Assembly: GCF_030036535.1 (NCBI RefSeq)
Contig: NZ_CP080388.1
Coordinates: forward strand, 1,364,001 to 1,428,000
Length of the DNA: 64,000 nucleotides
Reading direction: 5' to 3'
Origin: Agrobacterium cucumeris
Lineage (GTDB): Bacteria; Pseudomonadota; Alphaproteobacteria; Rhizobiales; Rhizobiaceae
The translations under genes were made by a program, and so were the position numbers. Below the pieces are notes generated by a model. The model was not told the origin of the DNA. It ran no database searches and saw nothing but the letters and a program-made list of their open reading frames with translations. How positions within the stretch are numbered: the first letter of the stretch is position 1; every line of letters starts with the position of its first letter. Positions 1 to 7,673 of the stretch are shown one piece after another.

Positions 1-601
1 CCGGATTGACGAGAACCGAACCGGTGGCAAACACGCTGTCCACTTCTTCGCCCAGGAGGAAGCGGGCCATGTCGAAATCATGAATGGTCATGTCGCGGAA
101 GATGCCGCCGGAAACCTTGATATATTCAGCCGGCGGCGGGCCAGGGTCGCGGCTGGTGATGGTAACCATTTCCACCTTGCCAATGCGGCCATCTTCGATT
201 GCCTTATGCACGGCCTGAAAATGCGGGTCAAAACGGCGGTTGAAACCGAGCATCACCTTCGCGCCGGTTTCTTCAACCACCTTGGCGCAGGCTTCCGCGC
301 GGGCAACATCGAGATCAACGGGCTTTTCGCAGAAGATGGCCTTGCCGGCGCGGGCGAAACGCTCGATCAGGTCGGCATGGGTGTTGGTCGGTGTGCAGAT
401 GATGACGGCGTCGATCGTTTTGTCGGCCAGAACCTCGTCGATCGTGCTGACCTTGCACTGCGCTTCGCGGGCAATTGCTTCCGCGGCACCGGCCATGGCG
501 TCGACAACGGCCACCAGCTGCGCACGGCTGTCGGTGGTGATCGCCTTGGCGTGGACCTTGCCGATCCGTCCAGCGCCGAGCAGTGCCAATTTCGTAACCA
601 T
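1..601 (-). CDS. iolG: Inositol 2-dehydrogenase, Gfo/Idh/MocA family (3' end cut by window edge)
   Basis: Oxidises myo-inositol to scyllo-inosose with NAD in the cytoplasm, the first step of inositol breakdown. Only the first 200 codons are present; the frame stays open to base 2. The N-terminal Rossmann motif GAGRIGKVHA lies at about residues 9-18, the family EKP motif with its lysine at about residue 93, and a DMTIHDFDM stretch near residue 174 carries the catalytic Asp/His pair typical of the family. The ATG at 601 follows a textbook Shine-Dalgarno (GGAGG, 5-6 bases upstream). A GGAA-N6-TTCC palindrome lies 74 bases upstream, which fits an IolR-regulated inositol gene. A related Gfo/Idh sugar dehydrogenase remains possible because the C-terminal substrate domain is missing. 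Confidence 0.88.
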   Translation of the reverse strand, partial: MVTKLALLGAGRIGKVHAKAITTDSRAQLVAVVDAMAGAAEAIAREAQCKVSTIDEVLADKTIDAVIICTPTNTHADLIERFARAGKAIFCEKPVDLDVARAEACAKVVEETGAKVMLGFNRRFDPHFQAVHKAIEDGRIGKVEMVTITSRDPGPPPAEYIKVSGGIFRDMTIHDFDMARFLLGEEVDSVFATGSVLVNP

Positions 602-674
602 CTTTCCTCCGGTTCCTCATACCCGCCCTCACTCCCGGAGAGACAGAATATGAATGCAAACAATGTTTCGATAT

Positions 675-688
675 GGAATATATGTTCC
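675..688. promoter_or_regulatory. Candidate IolR operator GGAA-N6-TTCC
   Basis: The palindrome GGAATATATGTTCC sits in an AT-rich stretch 74 bases upstream of the inositol dehydrogenase start. It matches the GGAA-N6-TTCC motif described for the RpiR-type repressor IolR in Sinorhizobium meliloti upstream of inositol genes. Binding here is inferred from that match. Confidence 0.6.
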
Positions 689-833
689 ATTTTGCTAGAT
701 CGACATCGGAAGCGTGTCAAGCGTTTTGACAGCGGCAGGCAAGGCCGAAATCATTCGCCCCTGGAGGTCACGCGATGTGGCTGCTGATCATACCGAAAGG
801 CAGGTTGAGCCGAAGCCCAAACGCTGCCGGGCG

Positions 834-2084
834 TCAATTGGTGGAAGGTATCTGCACGGCATTCTGGGGAAGGGCATAGACCTCGACTGGCGTTTCAAGG
901 CCGCGCAGCAGCCATGGACCCAGATTTTCCAACCTGTCCCCATTTCCGGCCATACGAACGAATTCCTCGGAAAACAGCACGTTGCGGCCGGTTTCCTTGG
1001 TCAGTGTTTCCAGCCGCGAGGCGATGTTGACGGCGGGGCCGATGACAGTGAAATCGAGGCGGGTTTTTGAGCCGATATTGCCATACATGACATCGCCGAC
1101 ATGCACGCCGATGCCGTAACCCAGGGGATCATGACCCTTCTGGCAATTGATCTCATTGAGGGCAACAAGACCCTTTTGCGCGCTGGCGATGGCTTTCAGC
1201 AGGTTTTCACAGGCCTGCGGATCGCTGAGCGGAAAAATCGCCAGCAGCCCGTCACCCATGAATTTCAGGATTTCTCCGCCGAATTCTTCAATGGGGTCGC
1301 ACATGGCGTCGAAATAGCCGTTCAGAAGCTCGATCACGTCATCGCGCGGCCAAAGGTCGGAAATATGGGTGAAATTGCGCAGGTCGCAGATCAGGATCGC
1401 CGCTCCCACCGTTATGCCGCTACCGCGTGTCGTGGCGCCGTTGAGAATTTTCTCGCCCGCATGCGGACCCACATAAGTTTCCAAAAGCGTGCGCGTCATG
1501 CGGTTTTTGAGGCGTATTTCACTGACCAGCGCCAAAGCCGGCAGCAGGTTTTTCAGGGCCGCGATTTCGCTGTCGGAAAAACCGCCCGGCTGGTCACTGG
1601 AGAATGTCGCGACGTGGCGCTTTCCGAAAGTGTGCTCGATCGGCCAGGCGCAATAATCCGTCAGCCCTTCGGCCCGCAGCTCGTCATAGATCGTATAACC
1701 GGGTTCATCGATGTCATCGCCATTCAGCCGGTGGCGGACTTCCGTCGCACCCTGGTGGATGTCGTTGATGGGGCTGTTGAGATATTCGGGCGTGCTTTCC
1801 GAGCCGTAACCATAGGTGGCGATTTCGGCGGTGGGCATGCCGGCTTTCCACAATATCCGCGCGCCAAGCCATTGCGGGTGGCGGATGCGGAAAGCAAGAA
1901 CGCCCCTTGCGATGGAGATTCCGCTTGCCCGCAGCCTGTCGCAAAGCTCCACGAATATCTCGTCGATAAAACGCTCGTCCTTGGTGCCGGTCACGAGCCA
2001 GTCGAGAATTTCGGTCTTCTCTGCCGGCCACAATTCATCCAATGCTGAAGAAACCCGTTCTTCGGTGTTAAGACTGAGTGTCAT
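834..2084 (-). CDS. Class III adenylate/guanylate cyclase with N-terminal sensor region
   Basis: A 416-residue soluble protein predicted to make cAMP. Residues about 1-210 form an uncharacterised, GAF-like region; the class III cyclase domain covers about 225-405. The catalytic set looks complete: metal aspartates in CDLRNFT (D234) and KFMGDG (D278), the adenine-specifying lysine K274, the LDFTVIG aspartate near 344, and the N353/R357 pair in AVNIASRLE. The frame is open further upstream, but the extra 63 residues are low-complexity and basic, so I chose the ATG at 2084. No transmembrane segment is visible. It stands alone, with no partner gene beside it. Such multi-cyclase families are common in rhizobia; the input signal is unknown. 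Confidence 0.88.
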   Translation of the reverse strand: MTLSLNTEERVSSALDELWPAEKTEILDWLVTGTKDERFIDEIFVELCDRLRASGISIARGVLAFRIRHPQWLGARILWKAGMPTAEIATYGYGSESTPEYLNSPINDIHQGATEVRHRLNGDDIDEPGYTIYDELRAEGLTDYCAWPIEHTFGKRHVATFSSDQPGGFSDSEIAALKNLLPALALVSEIRLKNRMTRTLLETYVGPHAGEKILNGATTRGSGITVGAAILICDLRNFTHISDLWPRDDVIELLNGYFDAMCDPIEEFGGEILKFMGDGLLAIFPLSDPQACENLLKAIASAQKGLVALNEINCQKGHDPLGYGIGVHVGDVMYGNIGSKTRLDFTVIGPAVNIASRLETLTKETGRNVLFSEEFVRMAGNGDRLENLGPWLLRGLETPVEVYALPQNAVQIPSTN

Positions 2085-2316
2085 GGCAGGATTCCGGAGA
2101 TTGTTGCTGTTATCGCACGGGCAGGGCGCATGCCGAACTTCATCGAACATGGTCGCTCGTGAACCCCATGTGGTGCCGGATAACAAAAATGTTAAGAGAG
2201 GACTTCGGAAAATCTTCCGGAAGATATTTGCGGCCTCAGGCCACGCGCGCCGCCCGGATGTTCTCCTGAACATCGTCCCCGGCGGCGCTGAGATTTTTCG
2301 TGATCGCTAAGGGCGA

Positions 2317-2547
2317 TCAGATAACGGTTTCGACAGGAATATGCAGGGCAGCGGCAACGCGTCTGATACGCGATGGATCGCTGTCGGTGCCGTCTTCCAG
2401 TGCGTGGATTTCGGTGGTGGTGAGACCGCAGGTGACAGCAAGCTGTTCGACCGTATAGCCGGCGAGCGTGCGCGCGGTCAGGACCTTTTTGGCAAAAGGA
2501 GCATCGGTTTCGTGATCGGAATTAAGTTCTGAGACTGAAATTGTCAT
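2317..2547 (-). CDS. Small helix-turn-helix (XRE-like) protein
   Basis: A 76-residue protein whose centre (about residues 23-75) resembles a Cro/C1-type helix-turn-helix: a leading helix (KKVLTARTLAGYT), a recognition-like segment (VEQLAVTCGLTTTEIHALEDG), then RIRRVAAALHIPVETVI. It probably binds DNA or acts as a partner of a larger regulator. The ATG at 2547 has GGGAGA 7 bases upstream; the in-frame extension further upstream is Arg-rich and has no ribosome binding site. No toxin gene is adjacent, so an antitoxin role has no support from context. The target is unknown. Confidence 0.75.
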   Translation of the reverse strand: MTISVSELNSDHETDAPFAKKVLTARTLAGYTVEQLAVTCGLTTTEIHALEDGTDSDPSRIRRVAAALHIPVETVI

Positions 2548-2714
2548 TATTGCATCTCCCTGATGATGGACACTTAAATGCGGGCGGCAAGGAAAAGTTG
2601 CCGGGGGCCGAATGCGACCGCGTTGCCGGAGAAGAAATCGTGCTGCAACGCAGCGAGGAACATAGACGCTTCGCCCACCTACGCAATAGTTAAATTTTGT
2701 TAAGATTCGTGATC

Positions 2715-2736
2715 GCCGCATTCCTGCGGCATTTTT
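2715..2736 (+). terminator. Hairpin followed by a short T run
   Basis: GCCGCA-TTCC-TGCGGC followed by ATTTTT on the plus strand. No plus-strand gene lies directly upstream, so if it works as a terminator it would stop antisense or read-through transcription between two minus-strand genes. Confidence 0.3.
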
Positions 2737-2804
2737 CGTGGTGGAAACGGCCGGACGACAGGCAATTTTCCAGTTTCGGGCAGGCTGTATTTCAAAATGC
2801 AGGC

Positions 2805-3920
2805 TTAAAGCATGCCCCAGGCGCGGAAACGGCCGCGACCCGTAACTTCCCGCAATTCCAGCTGATTGGCGAGCCCGATTGCGCCCTGCGGTGTGGTGCC
2901 GAGTTCCTTGACGATCATTGCCGCTGAAACCACCGGCCGGGAAACCACCAGCTCCACCAGTTCCGGCAAACGTGAGGATGAGCGCCGGCCGGTGAGCTTG
3001 CGCATCATGCGATCCCGCGCGTGGGTCAGCCGGTCATGTTCTTTCAGACTGGTCTGGGCCGCCTCGTAAAAACTGTCCAGAAGGGCAAGCAGCCGCTGTG
3101 TCTGGTTTCTGGCGTGTCGGCGCTCGCGCGGAACGGCGCGGAGACCGGCGCTGAGCGCCGGCAGGTGATCGGGCGTCACGGCCCCCTCACGCAGAAAGGC
3201 GGCGGCCAGAAGCCGGCCGAGCCAGGGGCTGCGTTGTAACACCTCGATCATGTTCCACGCGTCGAGCAGAATGGCGGTGCGAAGGATAGTTGGCAGTTCT
3301 GCCGTCCTTGCATGCAGTTCCAGCCATTCTTTCAGCCGTTCATCCTCGTCCCAGTCAGGCTCGTTGATGATCGGATGGCCTTCCTGCCGCTGATTCACGG
3401 GCGCGGGCATGTTACCGGCGGTAATCGCCTCAAGCGTCGCGGAGCTTCGCGCCAGCAGCGCATCCAGTTCGGAAAAAGCCCCGTCCAGCAACGCTTCCCC
3501 ATCCGTCCCGCTCTCTTCGCTGCGGGTGTGATCTCCGGTTTCCTGGGGACGTGGCACCTCGTCGGCTGCAAGTGTGGCTCTGCCCCGTAATCTGGAAAGG
3601 CCGGGCGCAGTGAAGGCCCAGCCGGCGGCATTGGAAAAGATCAGCCGCCTCGACCGCAATATCCGGTGCGCCGCCGTCATCTCGTGGGTAGGCGCGCGCA
3701 CGTCCATATGGGCGTCATGCAGGACCAGATCTTCCATATGGACAAGTTCGCCATCGACCCACATGGAGGAAATCGCATCGGTAAAATCCTGCCTTTCGAT
3801 GAAGCCGTGTTTCATCGGCGAGCGGCTGATCCGCTCGTCCAGCCGCGCCAGCGCTTCGCCTGCACGGGCGGCGGCGATGAGAAGCTTTTCGATCTGGATG
3901 TCCGATATATCATAAATCAT
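2805..3920 (-). CDS. RHE_PE00001-family protein (DUF1612, C-terminal HTH)
   Basis: A 371-residue protein of a rhizobial family of unknown function, recognised by its start (IYDISDIQIEKLLIAAARAG), the HMEDLVLHDA segment near residue 62, and the C-terminal winged-helix-like end (SRPVVSAAMIVKELGTTPQG, then ANQLELREVTGRGRFRAWG). The first half matches the DUF1612 type, the last 60 residues a DNA-binding fold. A variable acidic linker lies at about 110-195. The family is best known from rhizobial plasmids, where many paralogues occur (recalled, not checked). It stands alone here, with no conjugation or replication genes. The Fic-like N-terminal resemblance suggested by HMEDLVLHDAHMD is weak and I make no enzymatic claim. 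Confidence 0.7.
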   Translation of the reverse strand: MIYDISDIQIEKLLIAAARAGEALARLDERISRSPMKHGFIERQDFTDAISSMWVDGELVHMEDLVLHDAHMDVRAPTHEMTAAHRILRSRRLIFSNAAGWAFTAPGLSRLRGRATLAADEVPRPQETGDHTRSEESGTDGEALLDGAFSELDALLARSSATLEAITAGNMPAPVNQRQEGHPIINEPDWDEDERLKEWLELHARTAELPTILRTAILLDAWNMIEVLQRSPWLGRLLAAAFLREGAVTPDHLPALSAGLRAVPRERRHARNQTQRLLALLDSFYEAAQTSLKEHDRLTHARDRMMRKLTGRRSSSRLPELVELVVSRPVVSAAMIVKELGTTPQGAIGLANQLELREVTGRGRFRAWGML

Positions 3921-4082
3921 TGATATTTTTTAGTTTGAGCGCGCACGGCTTACAAGACGGATTGCAATGGCCCGGTTCTGCTTTTCCCGGTATCATCGTC
4001 GCCGATCCTGCGGCGCGGACCGGTATGGAGGGCCGGGCTTCACGAGGACGCGGGTCACTTCTGACGTTTCTACCGTATTGTT

Positions 4083-4109
4083 GCGATGCAGCATAAACTT
4101 GCGCATCGC
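4083..4109. promoter_or_regulatory. Dyad GCGATGC-N13-GCATCGC upstream of a permease gene
   Basis: Perfect 7-base arms separated by 13 bases, about 80-105 bases upstream of the permease start. It could be an operator or a leader hairpin. The motif is not one I recognise. Confidence 0.35.
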
Positions 4110-4186
4110 AGCATGACGGGTATATACCCCCGCCAAGAGCGACAAATTATCACACCTTCCGTTCGCCCTTCCATCTCCAGACGAAG

Positions 4187-5518
4187 ATGAATTGGAGTTT
4201 ACCCGTGAATATTATGGCAAATGGTCCCGCCACCGCGCCGGATCAGAAAACCCGTTTGAAATCCATTATCGGCGGATCGGCGGGCAATCTCGTCGAATGG
4301 TACGACTGGTACGTCTATTCGGCCTTCACCCTTTATTTCGCGCCGGTGTTCTTCCCTTCCGGAAACCAGACCGCCGAACTGTTGAGCGCTGCCGCCGTTT
4401 TTGCCGTCGGATTTCTGATGCGGCCCATCGGGGCCTGGTTCATGGGCACCTATGCCGACCGCAAGGGCCGCAAGGCCGGCCTGACCTTGTCCGTTACGCT
4501 GATGTGTCTCGGCTCCCTGCTGATCGCCATTACACCCGGCCATGAGACGATCGGCATTGCCGCGCCTGCCATTCTGGTTTTCGCCCGCCTTCTGCAGGGC
4601 ATCAGCGTCGGCGGCGAATATGGCGCCAGCGCTACCTATCTCAGTGAAATGGCCGGCAAGAGCCGTCGCGGCTTCTTCTCCAGCTTCCAGTATGTAACGC
4701 TGATCTCCGGCCAGCTTCTGGCGCTGGCGGTGCTTCTGGTGCTGCAGCGGATGCTGACGCCGATACAGCTTGGCGAGTGGGGCTGGCGCATTCCCTTCTT
4801 CATCGGCGGCATTCTGGCGATTGCGGTATTTTACATCCGTCGTGGCCTTGCCGAAACGCAGTCTTTCGAAAACGCCAAGGCGGGCGACGCCGACAAGCCG
4901 AAATCCAGCGGATGGGCGCTTTTCAAGCACTATCCGCGGGAAGCATTGATGGTCATGGCGCTGACATCAGGCGGCACGCTCGCCTTCTACGCCTACACCA
5001 CCTATCTGCAGAAATTCCTCGTCAACACCTCCGGTTTCAGCAAGGAAAGTGCGACTGAAATTACCACGGCGGCGCTTTTCGTCTTCATGTTGTGTCAGCC
5101 GCTTGCCGGTGCGCTGTCCGATAAGATCGGCCGCAAACCGCTGATGGTGGGTTTCGGCATTCTCGGCACGCTGTTTACCTACCTCATCTTCACCACGCTG
5201 GCGACGACGACCGATCCGATCATGGCTTTCGCCCTCGTTCTGGTCGGCCTGCTGATCGTTACCGGCTACACCTCCATCAATGCGGTGGTGAAGGCGGAAA
5301 TGTTCCCCGCCCATATCCGCGCGCTTGGCGTGGCGCTGCCCTATGCGCTGGCGAATACCATTTTTGGTGGAACGGCGGAGTTCGTGGCTTTGAAGTTCAA
5401 GCAGATCGGCCATGAAAACTGGTTCTTCTGGTATGTAACGGTCATGATTGCGCTGTCGCTGGTGGTCTATGTGAAGATGCGCGATACACGCGATCACAGC
5501 CACATCCACGAGGATTGA
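4187..5518 (+). CDS. MFS dicarboxylate/alpha-ketoglutarate permease (KgtP-like, MHS family)
   Basis: A 443-residue inner-membrane proton symporter of the metabolite:H+ symporter family, with about 12 hydrophobic segments. The N-terminus carries the family signature GNLVEWYDWYVYSAFTLYFAP (about residues 32-52). The loop 2-3 motif DRKGRKAG and the later DKIGRKPL are the repeated MFS motifs. Its length fits KgtP (about 430). Likely substrates are alpha-ketoglutarate or other organic acids, judged by family only. The ATG at 4187 gives the full length; an ATG at 4214 is an alternative and would remove nine residues of the tail before the first membrane helix. A strong shared terminator follows. 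It is a single gene with a dyad upstream. Confidence 0.85.
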   Translation: MNWSLPVNIMANGPATAPDQKTRLKSIIGGSAGNLVEWYDWYVYSAFTLYFAPVFFPSGNQTAELLSAAAVFAVGFLMRPIGAWFMGTYADRKGRKAGLTLSVTLMCLGSLLIAITPGHETIGIAAPAILVFARLLQGISVGGEYGASATYLSEMAGKSRRGFFSSFQYVTLISGQLLALAVLLVLQRMLTPIQLGEWGWRIPFFIGGILAIAVFYIRRGLAETQSFENAKAGDADKPKSSGWALFKHYPREALMVMALTSGGTLAFYAYTTYLQKFLVNTSGFSKESATEITTAALFVFMLCQPLAGALSDKIGRKPLMVGFGILGTLFTYLIFTTLATTTDPIMAFALVLVGLLIVTGYTSINAVVKAEMFPAHIRALGVALPYALANTIFGGTAEFVALKFKQIGHENWFFWYVTVMIALSLVVYVKMRDTRDHSHIHED

Positions 5519-5536
5519 GCGGTACATCCAGACATA

Positions 5537-5569
5537 AAAGCCCCGTCCTTTTGGCGGGGCTTTCTGTTT
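5537..5569. terminator. Bidirectional rho-independent terminator
   Basis: AAAGCCCCG and CGGGGCTTT form a 9-bp stem around a 9-base loop, flanked by A and T runs, between the convergent permease and histidine kinase genes. It can serve both. Confidence 0.9.
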
Positions 5570-5578
5570 TCAGTGCCT

Positions 5579-6916
5579 TCAGGCGGTTTCGACAGGCAGA
5601 ACTACGCGCGCCTCAAAACCGTCTTGCCGGCCGGGTGCGGGTGAAGAAAGCAGCAATTCGCCGCCGGTCTGTTCCACCAGGCTTTTGACGATCGCAAGGC
5701 CAAGCCCGGTGCCATCCGCCTTGGTCGGGCCTCGGGCAAAACGGGTCGTCAGTTTGGGCAGCAGCGCCCCGTCGATTGCCGGTCCGGAATTGATGATGCG
5801 GATCGTGCCGTCCTGTTCCGCCAAAATCTGCACCGGGCTTCCCGCCGGGCTGTGGATCAGGGCATTTTCGAGAAGGTTGCGCACGATGATGCCGAAGGCG
5901 TCCGCGCCTATCCTGCAGGACAGGCCGTCCTCGCAGTGATTGGTGAAGCGGATGCGGGATTTGCCTATCGCCGTTCTCACCATGTCGTCGATGACGAGTT
6001 CGAGAACGGGGATGACATCATTTGCCGTATCGGTCACGCCGATCCTTGCTTCGGCCCGCGACATCTGCAGCAGCTTTTCGGCGAGATGGCCCAGATGTTG
6101 CAGGGATTTCTCGATATTCTCGACGCGCGGCGCAAGTTCCGGCGGAATATCGGCATGCAGCCGCTGCGCCTGCGCCAGCGCGCCGGCAATTGGCGTCCGC
6201 AATTCGTGCGCGCTATTGGCGGTGAATTCCCGCTCGGCTTCGATTGCCGATCGCAGCCGTCCAAGCAGCAGATTGACCGAGCGGGCGATGGGATGCAGTT
6301 CGCCGGGAAAAGGCTGCGTTTCGAGCGGTGCAAGATTGCCGCCATCTTTTTTGCCGATCTCGTCGCGCAGGGTCTGTATCGGTTGCAGGGTCCTGCGCAC
6401 CACCACGATCACCGCAAAGATGCTGGCGGGAATGAGGATGAGTACGGGCAAAAGCAGCGCGCTGCCCGCTTCCTCGATCGCCTCGCGCCGGTTGGCGAAG
6501 GCATCGGCGACCTGCAGGAAATAATTGCCGTCCGGCGTTGCAACCGTGTAGATGCGCTGTGTCGCGGTTTCGGAAAAACCGGGATCGAGTGAGACTTCGA
6601 AAGGCTCCGTCGAACTATCATGCGAATGCAGCACGACCTGTCCTTCCCGGTCGCGCACCTGATAGGTCAGATATTCCGCGCCTTCCGCCGAAGGGTTGAG
6701 CTTGCGCGAGGCCGGCGCCGTGTTGTTTTCCCTGAGATCGTCGGCCAGAAGCGGCAGCAGCCTTTCGGCCGTTTCCTGCACGCCGGCATCGAAAATCTCG
6801 GCAAATTCGTCCTGCATCACCATGACGCCGAGCCCGCAGGCGAGGAGCCAGGATATGGCGACGACGCTGGTCAGCGCCGTCACGAGCTTGCGGGTCATGC
6901 TGGTCGGTCTGGCCAT
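5579..6916 (-). CDS. Sensor histidine kinase (PmrB/QseC-like)
   Basis: A 445-residue membrane histidine kinase. A transmembrane segment at about 12-32, a periplasmic loop of about 120 residues, and a second membrane segment near 150-173 are followed by a HAMP region. The HisKA motif SAHELRTP places the phosphorylated His near residue 234. The N box (RNLLENALIHSP) and G2 box (GTGLGLAIVKSL) are intact. It is the last gene of a set with a phosphoethanolamine transferase and a response regulator, the same order as pmrC-pmrA-pmrB in enteric bacteria. A role in sensing cationic peptides, metals or pH at the envelope is inferred from that context. The start at 6916 has AGGCAGAG upstream; an ATG at 6898 is possible. 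Confidence 0.88.
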   Translation of the reverse strand: MARPTSMTRKLVTALTSVVAISWLLACGLGVMVMQDEFAEIFDAGVQETAERLLPLLADDLRENNTAPASRKLNPSAEGAEYLTYQVRDREGQVVLHSHDSSTEPFEVSLDPGFSETATQRIYTVATPDGNYFLQVADAFANRREAIEEAGSALLLPVLILIPASIFAVIVVVRRTLQPIQTLRDEIGKKDGGNLAPLETQPFPGELHPIARSVNLLLGRLRSAIEAEREFTANSAHELRTPIAGALAQAQRLHADIPPELAPRVENIEKSLQHLGHLAEKLLQMSRAEARIGVTDTANDVIPVLELVIDDMVRTAIGKSRIRFTNHCEDGLSCRIGADAFGIIVRNLLENALIHSPAGSPVQILAEQDGTIRIINSGPAIDGALLPKLTTRFARGPTKADGTGLGLAIVKSLVEQTGGELLLSSPAPGRQDGFEARVVLPVETA

Positions 6917-6953
6917 CTCTGCCTACTTGTTATTTACTTGCTAGCCGTCTGGC

Positions 6954-7607
6954 TCACTTGATCGTGTAGCCGACGCCGCGCACGGTCTCCACGCGGTCAT
7001 GGCCGATTTTCTTGCGCAGCCGGCTGATATAGACCTCGACCGTGTTGCTTTCTATTTCCGCGCCGAATTCGTAAAGCGTGTCGTGCAACTGGGCTTTCGA
7101 GACGACGGCGCCGGGATGTTCAACCAGCTTTTCAAGCACGGCCCATTCGCGGGCGCTGAGTGTCTGGGCCGTTCCATCGACCGTGATATTGCGCGCCACC
7201 TGGTTGATCTCGATGCCGGGCAGGCGAATGACGGGCGCCGAGCGGCCCTCGTAACGGCGCGAGACCGCCAGCATGCGCGCCGAAAGCTCATCGAGGTCGA
7301 AAGGCTTGACCAGATAGTCATCCGCGCCGGCGTTCAGCCCGGCAATCCGGTCGGAAACCTGATCATGTGCCGTTAGGATGATCACCGGTGTGGCGTCGTC
7401 GCGCTTGCGCAGCGCTTGCAGAAGGGTGATGCCTTCGCCATCCGGCAGGCGCATGTCGAGCAGGATCAGGCCATAGGCCATGGTCAGCGTTGCCGCCATG
7501 GCGTCGTCCAGCGTCTTGAACCAGTCAACAGCATGGCCGGCCGCTGCGACATGGTCTCGCAACGCTTCACCTAAAACATGATCGTCTTCAACAAGCAGAA
7601 CCCGCAA
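6954..7607 (-). CDS. OmpR-family response regulator (PmrA/QseB-like)
   Basis: A 217-residue two-domain regulator. The receiver domain (about 1-115) has the acidic pair at 8-9, the phosphorylated D51 in LLDMRLP, and the conserved K in VKPFDLDE. The C-terminal winged helix (about 125-215) ends in the typical NTVEVYISRLRKKIG and VRGVGYTI. The frame begins with TTG at 7607, 5-6 bases after GGGAG. It lies 66 bases downstream of the eptA-like gene and 37 upstream of the kinase, so the three are probably cotranscribed. The phosphodonor is most likely the adjacent kinase; the adjacent transferase is the obvious candidate target by analogy with PmrA. Confidence 0.9.
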   Translation of the reverse strand: MRVLLVEDDHVLGEALRDHVAAAGHAVDWFKTLDDAMAATLTMAYGLILLDMRLPDGEGITLLQALRKRDDATPVIILTAHDQVSDRIAGLNAGADDYLVKPFDLDELSARMLAVSRRYEGRSAPVIRLPGIEINQVARNITVDGTAQTLSAREWAVLEKLVEHPGAVVSKAQLHDTLYEFGAEIESNTVEVYISRLRKKIGHDRVETVRGVGYTIK

Positions 7608-7673
7608 GACAGCTCCCTTTATCGCGTCGTCCTGCGTATCGCTTTCACGGGATAAGCGTCAAGCACTGTTCGT

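Noticed and set aside
315..787. Several overlapping frames on both strands over the first 800 bases
   Set aside because: The inositol dehydrogenase frame running off the left edge explains this region; the others are shadows.
2317..2547. Antitoxin of a toxin-antitoxin pair
   Set aside because: The small HTH protein has no adjacent small toxin gene; the neighbours are a cyclase and a DUF1612 protein far apart.
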